Shown: piece by piece, positions 55,740 through 64,000 of the stretch | Layout: every line of letters begins with the position of its first letter | Numbering within the stretch: position 1 is the stretch's first letter | From: Albugo candida | Lineage: Eukaryota > Oomycota > Peronosporomycetes > Albuginales > Albuginaceae | Direction of reading: 5' to 3' | NCBI GenBank assembly: GCA_905220665.1 | Contig: CAJNAR010000150.1 | Span: 744,001 to 808,000, forward strand | DNA length: 64,000 nt | Translations under genes and position numbers: made by a program | The notes under the pieces: model-generated | Told to the model about the DNA's origin: nothing | The model's database searches: none | Seen by the model: only the letters and a program-made list of their open reading frames with translations

Positions 55740-58040
55740 ATGGCCAATTTTCGGATCATATTACCCTATAATGTTGCCGTTGCTGATTAGCTAAAGTAGA
55801 TCATAAAACAAGGATATAATGTTGTCACTGTTGATTGGCTAAAAGTACATCATAAACAATCGTCCTTGCCCTGACCTAGGCTCAGTCATCACCACTAACC
55901 ACTTACCCGCTTGAAACCTCAACCATCAACCTGCATTCCGACTAATATCGTACAATTATGCCTCGCCTAGCAAAGTTAAAAAGGCAGATGCGGAGAGAGG
56001 TCAAGCGCGCCAAAACCGATAACAGCTCAGGCATTCATATATCTACTGATAGCAGTTCTGGAGAAGACCTGGATGTTTCGGAAGGCAATGATGACGAAAA
56101 TCTCGACTTCGCATCTGTTGAAGCAAATATTGGAAGAGCCTATCAAGCAGCTGTTATAGTTCTACCGTTACCAGGATTAAACCAGAAGGCAGCTGTTGGC
56201 TGTAATCTTTTGACCAATTACTTTGCTGTTGCAGGGCCAGTTTTGCAAGAAGCTGAGATTACGGATGAGGGTGACAAAGAGGATGACGACGAGGATGGTG
56301 CAGTCTGGACCAGGGAGAGGCTGACAACCACCATTAACACACTTGCCACTCGAGCAAAGACTGGTAAGGCCGAGTAAAACCGGCGACTTGCAGTTCTTTC
56401 TTATCTTCAGCTGGTAAAATCTGGATATGCGCGAATAGCAGCTAGCACACCGATAGCGGAAGGCGCTGGGAGGGGTGTGTATTTTGCGCGCTCTCTGCGT
56501 GCTTGGGCAACACTCTGTCTAGAGGGCGAAGAATTGCCTTTGTCGCAGACGGGAAAACATGCAAAACGGCGAAGCTACCTACAGGATGAGGACCGCATTC
56601 TACCGTTTCAGGAGTATCATCGAGCGAACAAGTTCAAGGTGGAAGTATCAGCTTTGACAGAACATGTCAACACGAACATCTTTCCGCGACTTGGATACGC
56701 TCCATCTCCCACAATCTCCGAAAGGACTGCGACACGCTGGCTCCATTCACTGGACATCAATTACCGCACATTGACTCAAGGAATATACATTGACGGCCAT
56801 GAGCTGGAGGATGTCATTGCGTACCGGCAACACTTCCTGGATCGAATGGCCGACCTTGAGGCGCGGATGCCTACTGTTGTTGGGAAGGAGGAAGTCGATG
56901 GTAACAATGAGTTCACTGCAATCACCTGGCCCCCTGATGGCATCCTCCGTCCACTCATCTTGGTAACTCATGATGAGAGTACTTTTGCCGCTCATGATGG
57001 ACTTAAGCGTCTTTGGTTGCCAGACGGTGAACAACCATTACGAAAAAAGGGACAGGGCAGGTCCCTTAACGTCAGCGACTTCCTTTGCAACATCATAGGC
57101 CGGTTAGCACTTGCTAAAGAAAAGGCTGCTCAGCATCCTGGCATACAAGCAGCGGCCTGCATCATCATGCAACCTGTCACGCAGCATGACGGATGCTGGA
57201 TATCGGAGAAGCTGTGCAAACAAGTCTGTGACTTGGCTATCCCAATCTTCGAAGCTCAATTTCCCGGCTGTCAAGCTCTTTTTGCCTTCGAAAATGCAAC
57301 TGGACACAGTACATTCGCCCCCAATGCCCTTCGCGTCGGCGCAATGAACTTGTCAAGTGTAGGCAAGCAGCCAAAGATGCGTGCAACAACGTGGGGACAC
57401 GGAGTCTCTCAGGATTTGGTTTTTGCTTATGACCATCCTGATGAAACGCTCCGTGGTCAGGCAAAGGGACTGAAAGCTGTGCTGGAGGAACGTGGGCTGT
57501 GGGAAGCTGGCCTGAAGGCGGGAAGCAAAATATTTCCTGTGGATGGCGCAACCTGCTGCGCCCAAAAACCTTATGGCCAATAAATCAGGCTATAAAGCAC
57601 AAGTAGGAATGATAGAGGAGCGAATTGTTGCCGCTGGTCATCAAGTGATATTTTACCGAAGTTTCACTGCGAGCTCAACTATATCGGAAACTTTTGGGCA
57701 GCCGCTAAGCGATACGCCAGAAAACACTGCGATTACACTTGGAAAAATTTACTGGTAACAGTTCCAGCTGCCTTGGCATCTGTTCCACTGGACGATATAC
57801 GTCGACACTCACGAAAAGCTTTGCGATACATGGACGTTTACCGAAAAGGTCTCACCGGAAAAGAAGCAGAGCATGCGGTGAAAAGTACAAATCCCACCTA
57901 CGTGTACCCAATTCTATTTCGATGGATGTGGGTGTTATGACAAGATAAGTAGCACCTTTGATGACAGTTTCCTGCAAAACTAATATTATTCTTCGAAACA
58001 TGATATTATCCTTCGTAACATACTACTATCCTTCGAAAAC
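55740..58040 (+). mobile_element. DDE-superfamily DNA transposon nested in the copia element
   Basis: A plus-strand transposase gene (55958-57948) lies in DNA foreign to the copia element. The left flank (55768-55857) has two tandem copies of a unit of about 45 bp (tataatgttg...gctaaa...atcataaa). The right flank (57980-58035) has three short repeats containing tatccttcgaaaac. Exact ends and target duplication could not be fixed; weak terminal similarity exists between about 55730 and the complement of about 58100. Confidence 0.65.
55958..57948 (+). pseudogene. DDE transposase (fungal/oomycete 'DDE endonuclease' type), broken
   Basis: ATG 55958 opens a basic then acidic N-terminus. A single TAA (56375-56377) interrupts the frame, which continues in register to 57583. 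It shows a helix-turn-helix-like part (ISERTATRWLHSLDINYRTL) and the first catalytic Asp in LVTHDESTFAAHDG, followed by EQPLRKKGQGRSLNVSDFL. In FAFENATGHSTFAP a Glu stands where this family normally has Asp. A frameshift near 57555-57590 leads to [20 protein letters not shown], where the expected catalytic Glu is Gly. So at least the second and third catalytic positions are altered in addition to the stop and frameshift. Confidence 0.8.
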
Positions 58041-58272
58041 TGATATTCGACAGAATAGTTTAGGCGGCCAAATTTTCTCCAACCCTAGGAAAATGCCAAA
58101 ATTCAGACGACTTTGCACCGCTACTGCTCCATGAAAAGTTGAGATAATAAAAATCCGAGACTTGTGAAGGGAAGCTTAGAGCATGCTCTTTGTTGCCAAA
58201 GGCTTCTTTTCTGTGTAATTTGTATTTTGGCCAAGCCTTAGCGATTCTTGCAGGACCACTGAAGTTGCTGGC

Positions 58273-58461
58273 TAACGAAAGCACAACTACTTCTCAGTGC
58301 TAAAAATGGAAAGTAATATTAAGAGTTAAAAACAATGCTGAGAATGAATGTATAAATACCCTCATAAACTGATCGCTCCTTCCAGATAGTTCGAAGACCA
58401 CTGTCTATGCAAGTTGCCCTTTTTCACGACACATAAACGTCGTGATGTGTAATCCGCTACA
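58273..58461 (-). repeat. 5' LTR of the copia element (189 bp)
   Basis: Same sequence and orientation as 51247-51434. The internal side continues GCCAGCAACTTCAGTGGTCC, the position of the primer-binding site, though it does not resemble the usual Met-tRNA site. Confidence 0.85.
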
Positions 58462-58466
58462 ACCAT

Positions 58467-59000
58467 GATGGGCGCATCATTGGTTACTCCAGGGAACCGC
58501 CCAAGTCATCAAGAAATTTCTTTCAGCCCAGTTTCACAAACCTCATCTCATTGACGTCTCTGTTGGAAGATACAGCATGACATCATCCACTACGGCGGAG
58601 GAAGTTACACAAGCGTTTTGGTCTCTGAACAATAATGGCGCACCAGTTGCAGATCACGTCCCAGATGAATTACTCAAGTATAGGTCCCCAGTGATTTCCG
58701 ACATCGTCGCTAAATCAAGCAAACCGTCATATCCAGAACCCCACCAGATCCACGCGCGAAAGCCTTATGCACGGTGTTATAAACGCTGTTCCGAAGCCTA
58801 ATAAACCGATGGGCAACTGTGACAACCTTCGACCGATCACCCTTCTCATCACACTCGTAAAACCATATTCAAGGTCATACTAAATCGCATCTTTACATAG
58901 GTGGATAAGTGGCTCTCGCCTAAACATAGTGGCTTTCGAGCCATCGTACGCCTAGTCATGTCGCGGGATCCCTTGTCTTCACAATGAGTTCGCATAGCGA
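58467..59000 (+). mobile_element. 3' part of the split plus-strand LINE fragment
   Basis: Continues the LINE RT start (58577-58801: TAEEVTQAFWSLNNNGAPVA) and then NCDNLRPITLL in the next frame at about 58815-58850. It is an inverted homologue of 50740-50280 on the minus strand and degrades into unalignable sequence towards 59000. Confidence 0.8.
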
Positions 59001-59872
59001 GTCTATCGATACGAGGACCGCAAAGGTTGAGAAGCTACAAATAGCCATGCTATTCAAGCTGTTCTTTACGTAGCACTCTCAGCCTTACGCTTTTTTGTTG
59101 GTGGATCAGAAAGTTTTCCGGCGCTAGCGGTCTAAGTCTAAGATGACATTCATATAGCGGGGTCAGCGAGTAGCTCAACAGGATAATCGTTTAGACAGTT
59201 CTCCCAACGCATGATTGTGATTCGTCAAGGGTGATTTTACAACTAGGATGAAATTGTCTACATCTAGTGCGTGATTTCACCAGATGCCATCCCGCAAAAG
59301 CCATTGAGTCGTCAGTAAAAATGACGGTCTACGCCAGCTTGGTGAAGGAACTAGTACTTTGAATGGTTTTTAGCAAGCGAATGCGCAATGGATGTTGTGG
59401 GTGCCGTTGCTGGCAAGAATGTGTTATCACTAATCGATCCTATTTGTGATCCTCGCTGACAACGCTAAGGATCATAACGTTGGCGCTGAATTGACTTCCC
59501 AAAGACAGGTTCACATTCACAGGCACGAAATGCGGTCATAATGATGCAAGCGTACAAGAAGGCAACCGCAAGTTTGAAAACGCGCTTCTTAAAAAGGTTT
59601 GATGAGGTCTTGGCATATACATAAAGAGCAAGAAGAAACCATCGATATACTTCGACTTTCTCTACGTTGTTAGTTACTATAAAATGTACGAGTGTGTGAA
59701 TGAGATACAAGGATTTTCTCGTTCCTTGCACACATAAACGACTGACTCGTTCTCAATCAAAAGTTGTTCATATTACTCATTAGATTTATGCTGGTGACTT
59801 TCCGGGGTCATGACTGTACGTCCACTATAAACGGTAGTCCCTAAGTCATGCACGGGGCTTTGAAACGTAGAA
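59001..59872. other. Intergenic stretch
   Basis: No supportable gene. A minus-strand hydrophobic frame (59465-59731) has no family features. The segment just before 59873 is the likely promoter/5' UTR of the METTL16 gene. Confidence 0.4.
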
Positions 59873-61503
59873 ATGAGTCAATCAACTCAAAACGGCTTTC
59901 ACGAGCGTAATCGCTACCGAAAATCACCACCGGATTTTTATGCACTAGCCCAGAAATTTCCAGCTTTGCTACCGCAGTACGATGAAAAATTGTTGATGTA
60001 ATTTTTGACTGATTTTCGGCGTAGTCTGCGTAACGTTGATGCTACACGAAAGAGTGCAGGGTTTGCATGGGACGATCCGTACGCACTACGGTAAGAAAAC
60101 TTGTGCTTGATTGGTCCATTGAATTTACTCCGATGCATTATTAGGGAGCTTACAACAGTACTTCTGAAACACGATTTTGGTGTCAAATGGACGATGCCCA
60201 TAAATCGTCTGTGCCCGCCGGTCAATATATATAATGCTGGGTTCCAGAATATAAAGTACTCAGAGTCAATTAATGTCGTATAGGTACCAAACAGGCTCAA
60301 TTACTTGCACTGGATCGAAGAACTCGTCGAAAAAGCTGACCGCGAGGGCCTGGTGGGGGACGTGAGTTCAACCCAGTCAAAAAATACAAAAGTATTTGCT
60401 GGATTGGATATTGGAACCGGGGCAAGCTGCATTTTTCCTTTGTTAGGAACCTCATTGCACCCCGATTGGACTTTTATCGCAACAGAAATTGACAACACTT
60501 CATACTCGGCAGCTCTCATCAATCTGCAAAAAAATCCACACTTAATTGGCCGAATCAAATTGAAACATGTTGTCGACAATCAATTCTTCAAAGGAGCACT
60601 AGATGAAGAATCCAAATCCGCCATCACATTTTCGATGTGTAATCCACCATTTTTCGCAAACTCGGATGAAATAAAGCCTCACCCGCACGCATTCTGTATG
60701 GGCTCCCCTCATGAAATGATTTATCCTGGAGGAGAAGTATGCTTTGTTAGCGAGATGGTAGATCAAAGTGTCACCTACAAAGAGCGCATTGTTTGGTTCA
60801 CGTCCATGCTAGGGAAAAAATCTAGTTTACGACCTCTACTAGCCAAAATGCGATCAACAAAACAAGTGACGTATTATTGCACAACTGACTTCTGCCAGGG
60901 GCAAACGAAACGCTGGGGTATTGCTTGGACATTTCACGAGGAGCTAAGGAGTGCATTTGAATCCTCCGAAGGAGTTGTAACGAAAGTCTTGGGTAAACGG
61001 AAGGCATATCGAAAACGCCAACTAGAATTTCAGATCAACATCAATGATTCAACAAGTAAGCTTCCTGAACATGCAACATTGTGCAATGACTCATTGGTGT
61101 GTTAGCCCTATCAGCTGGATTTCTTGATGTTATAAAGCGTATAAAAGGATTTTGTCAGAGTACGATCACGAAACACAGTGAAGACTATAAGCTCTCGCTT
61201 ATTGAACTGACTGAACAAAAATCAGTTGATAAAGGTGAATGCTTCATTGGCAATCTCAATCTGTGTGAAGGTGTCATGTCATCCACATCAAAGCCAAATA
61301 ATATCTTGGACGCGACAATCGAAGTGACACCACATTTAGATTCGAAGCAGACATATGTACAAGTTTGCTTGACATATAAGGCCGGTCAGTGTGCTATATT
61401 TTGGACAACATCTGAGCAATTAAAAGCTTCTGTTCTTCGCACGGGACGAAAATGGCGGCGTATGAACAACAGATCAGATTGTTGCAACACTAGGAAGACT
61501 TGA
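59873..61503 (+). CDS. METTL16-type RNA m6A methyltransferase, five exons (468 aa)
   Basis: Exons 59873-59976, 60025-60090, 60145-60220, 60284-61055 and 61115-61503, with introns of 48, 54, 63 and 59 nt. The frame is continuous across all joins and each intron removes a stop. The N-terminus (ERNRYRKSPPDFYALAQKFP) and LRNVDATRKSAGFAWDDPYA match the RNA-binding start of METTL16. The SAM-binding motif is AGLDIGTGASCIFPLLG and the catalytic motif is MCNPPFFAN. The C-terminal exon resembles the vertebrate-conserved-region part. The enzyme methylates U6 snRNA and certain mRNA hairpins. It is convergent with the WRKY19-like gene; the stops are about 175 bp apart. Confidence 0.93.
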
Positions 61504-61678
61504 AAGCTCCCATGAAGAGAAGAGGCACAGCTAACAATCGTCTCTCGGTGTCGCGCGATCTCACAGTCACTCCTCAGACGCAATGGTACCAGAATTGACT
61601 ACGGTACGAGCATTTGTGGCTCTGTTTGAGCTAAAATGATATCTTCTTATCTCAATTCTGCAATTCATTATTTCCGCC

Positions 61679-63109
61679 TCATTTAAAACACTTGGTATGA
61701 GCACAGCAAAATCCCGACCGCTGTGCCCACTTCGAGCAATTGACAAAATTGCACCGCTTACCGCCCCCGTGAGATCGACACAGTCGATTCTGATGTGCAT
61801 TTTTGAAGCACCCTGGAACATTGCATTGGCGGCCACCTCCGTGAGATTTACAAAGACCTCTTGTCTGTGCAAACTTATAACAGCCGTCTTTCTTGCACCG
61901 AGAACCTCCTCCATGATCAGGACATTTACCACGACTCAAGGCAACCCTATGACATCCAGAAAACTCACAACACTTGCCACAATGACGATTGCAAAAGCCC
62001 CCAGAACGTCGCAAATTTGTGCATCCAGTATACGAACAGTAAACATGCAGCTTCTTTTCTTGGAGAGACCCGTTTGTGCTGGCGAGTGTGTGATACCGTT
62101 CAGGGGTCTCATTTAGTCGCAAGAACTTCCGTTGTGGTTCTGACTGCAATATTGCGTTATCTGTATTTTGTTCTTGAATGATTCGATCAGTTGTTAGATC
62201 CAACATGTAAGTCGAATGAGGCACGTTCAGATCATCATCGTTCATCGCGGTCCCATAGACGCTATTGACGGAGCTAAATAACGTAGAATCAACTCTTGCG
62301 TCTTCAAAACTACTTATTGGTCGATCAAAATACGGCTCGTTCATGTCTTGGAAAAAGTACGAAGGGTGCCGGCAAAATTCTTGGATAAAAACTTTCGGTG
62401 GAGATACGAGGGCAGTCATCATGCCTGGATATTCTGTGCATACCGATTCACTATCGACAAAAGGTAGCTCCGATACTGCATCAGATCTTGAAGACGGGGT
62501 GCGGTTTGATCCGTACAACGATAAAAGTTTTGTCAGTGTCGGGTCTGTAAGTGAGCTAGTATGTCGTGGATGCAATTCCTTGCCGTTTGCACACGAATTT
62601 TGATGCTTATTGTTTGCTTCTGAAGCGACAGAAGATACTGCCGATAAAACAAGACGTTGATCATTGTAGGCGCAGCTACTTTCGTCAAATAACGCTGAAA
62701 TTGGGTTTTGCTTGATTTTCTCCCCTTCACCAATGTATGGATATGAAGGAATAATCGGATTCGAAAAAGATGAGGTTCTCAGTTTTTGCATTCCGTCACT
62801 ATACTGGAATGAGTGACCCATTTCCAGAGATATGTGATGTGCCATAGATGATAAACTCGAAGTACCAATGCAAGATTGCAACTTGATGAGCGGTTTCAAC
62901 TGACGAGGTATACAGATTTCATTGTCGAAAAGCAGCTCGCGCAGTATGTCAGGTTCTTCGGATAAAGCTAGCAGTCCAGACGCTTTTGTCCCATTGAGGC
63001 TGGGCGGATACGACTTGATCAACTTGGTTGTCTCTGACATGTCTGACATGGATGTAAATTGTGGGTCTGAACAAGTTCTTGCGTCTGATTGACTTGTGAT
63101 ACTATTCAT
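61679..63109 (-). CDS. WRKY19-like zinc-finger repeat protein (476 aa)
   Basis: A single exon from ATG 63109. Residues 1-350 are Ser-rich and look disordered. Residues about 355-476 hold five tandem C-x4-C ... C-x2-H units ending in HGGG (YCSYTGCTNLRRSGGFCNRH, then units with CPDHGGG, CKSHGGG, CRSHGGG and CCAH). This repeat, annotated as WRKY transcription factor 19-like, is abundant in oomycetes and probably binds DNA or RNA through zinc. A role as transcription factor is presumed from the name only. Confidence 0.9.
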   Translation of the reverse strand: MNSITSQSDARTCSDPQFTSMSDMSETTKLIKSYPPSLNGTKASGLLALSEEPDILRELLFDNEICIPRQLKPLIKLQSCIGTSSLSSMAHHISLEMGHSFQYSDGMQKLRTSSFSNPIIPSYPYIGEGEKIKQNPISALFDESSCAYNDQRLVLSAVSSVASEANNKHQNSCANGKELHPRHTSSLTDPTLTKLLSLYGSNRTPSSRSDAVSELPFVDSESVCTEYPGMMTALVSPPKVFIQEFCRHPSYFFQDMNEPYFDRPISSFEDARVDSTLFSSVNSVYGTAMNDDDLNVPHSTYMLDLTTDRIIQEQNTDNAILQSEPQRKFLRLNETPERYHTLASTNGSLQEKKLHVYCSYTGCTNLRRSGGFCNRHCGKCCEFSGCHRVALSRGKCPDHGGGSRCKKDGCYKFAQTRGLCKSHGGGRQCNVPGCFKNAHQNRLCRSHGGGKRCNFVNCSKWAQRSGFCCAHTKCFK

Positions 63110-63633
63110 TAAAGAGACTATATATCAAGAATCAACCGATGCTTGCTTGGATAGACTTGACCCTCGAACAGGTAAATTCCTGATGTAATGTCTTCAGCTG
63201 TAAGAGAAAAACGAAAAGTAGATGACATGAGGCATCATGCCTAGAAACCGCGCCAGCAAAATCCGAAACTAACGCAAGCAAGATGCCTTTCTAATTATAT
63301 AGCAGGCTAAGCTGCATCTACATCTCGCTGTTGACACTCGGCAGAGTACGAGCCGCTGAGTAGGTCACCTGTATAACAGGGAACCGTCATCAGAATATCA
63401 AAAATAGGTGCCCAGAAATACACCTAACCAAACTGGTAGCATCATGAATATGTAAGTGGATCTTTTCACGCAGGTTTTAATCCACATGTCCGTGACGCTT
63501 GTAAACTATTGAACTGTCAAAGGCGTTATTTTCACAAGTTAAACTATGTTACATTCATATCAAGAATCACTTTTACGTGCATCCATATTGCTATCGACCA
63601 TATCCATAGAAGCACCATTATCTCGATCACTGT
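63110..63633. other. Intergenic stretch
   Basis: No supportable gene. It contains the promoter side of the WRKY19-like gene and the 3' flank of the kinase gene that enters from the right. Confidence 0.4.
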
Positions 63634-64000
63634 TTAGTACTCTCGTGCAACCATTGACTGGACCGATGCTGGCCGATCGACGTTTCTTGGGTGCCGAATT
63701 AATTTCTCCAAGCGCTCTTGTGAATAGAATGGAACGCTAACTGCTTTTAGTAGCACCATCGCTACATCGTAGGCAGAAGGACGCTTTTTAGGATCCTCTT
63801 GAAGCATCTGCTGGATGAGAATTGCAATTAAAGGTGGTATCGATATGAAATTGATGCAAAAATAGCATGATTGACAAAAACAGGTGTTCTCTATATGCTC
63901 GAAAACTTCTTTGCGCCAGCTCGGGTGGGACGACAAATATGATGATCCTCCTCGAAACCCCCATACAATACACTGCACCAACTATCAAACAATTAGATCC
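63634..64000 (-). CDS. C-terminal end of a protein kinase, truncated by the window edge
   Basis: The minus-strand frame reads RGGSSYLSSHPSWRKEVFEH, then IQQMLQEDPKKRPSAYDVAM (kinase subdomain XI with the conserved Arg), and a short tail ending VAREY. An intron may lie around 63840-63890 because the CFCQSCYFCINF stretch does not look like kinase. The rest of the gene is beyond 64000. A TKL kinase is likely from the subdomain XI wording but unproven. Confidence 0.65.

Larger units (their letters stand above)
51247..58461 (-). mobile_element. Ty1/copia retrotransposon with a nested DDE transposon
   Basis: Two LTR copies in the same orientation (51247-51434 and 58273-58461) bracket a copia gag-pol (51442-55694), with an unrelated transposon lying between the gag start and the 5' LTR. 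Flanks carry atcat (51240-51244) and accat (58462-58466), a candidate 5-bp duplication with one mismatch; removing the element rejoins a LINE sequence. The polypurine tract GAAAGGGCG abuts the 3' LTR at about 51435-51443. Confidence 0.85.

Noticed and set aside
59160..59240. Another tRNA-like sequence (tagctcaacagg ... gtgattcgtc)
   Set aside because: Only loose resemblance to A and B boxes; no cloverleaf pairing could be drawn and no duplications were seen.
59938..60300. 120-codon minus-strand open frame
   Set aside because: Antisense to METTL16 exons 1-3, which have strong family support on the plus strand.

Overview
This is nuclear DNA from an oomycete, most likely a white rust (Albugo) or close relative. 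The evidence is the gene set (a WRKY19-like CxxxxGC/HGGG zinc-repeat protein, a multi-pass membrane TKL kinase, a PH-PX protein and a METTL16 methyltransferase), very short introns of about 48-63 nt with GT...AG ends, and tightly packed genes separated by transposon-rich islands. The genus is an inference; no ribosomal or other marker gene is present.

Layout. (1) 1-2645: remnant of a mitochondrial calcium uniporter (MCU) gene on the minus strand carrying two in-frame stops, then unannotatable DNA. (2) 2646-16601: a giant near-perfect palindrome with two 6915-bp arms (x pairs with 19247-x, no indels, two substitutions found) around a 126-bp spacer. Each arm holds a complete MULE transposon with 9-bp target duplications, a dead coiled-coil 'RVGGG' gene, retroelement remnants and a LINE endonuclease fragment ending at the centre. 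(3) 16602-34743: a gene-dense block with a Dpy-30 domain protein, a Dam1-like kinetochore protein with an extra C-terminal domain, a Trf4-like poly(A) polymerase, an unknown gene, a PPPDE/DeSI-PUL protein, a PPR-Smr protein, a membrane TKL kinase and a PH-PX protein. (4) 35500-37112: an intact member of the RVGGG coiled-coil family with an 11-residue repeat array. (5) 38532-44416: a Ty3/gypsy chromovirus-type retrotransposon with LTRs and a TTTGT duplication, itself hit by a tRNA-derived SINE and an almost pure A+T insertion. (6) 44417-49000: gene-poor, with another RVGGG pseudogene. (7) 49000-59000: an inverted pair of LINE fragments split by a Ty1/copia element, which in turn contains a DDE transposon. 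(8) 59873-64000: METTL16, the WRKY19-like protein and the C-terminal end of a kinase.

The host genes are mostly housekeeping or RNA/chromosome functions (RNA 3'-end tailing, U6/mRNA methylation, organelle RNA binding, kinetochore) plus signalling. The two repeat islands are linked: the spacer at the centre of the giant palindrome is homologous to the loop of the second, older inverted LINE pair near 50.9 kb, so both inverted duplications have their axis in the same short LINE segment. Exon boundaries were placed by eye from splice motifs and frame continuity and should be read as models.
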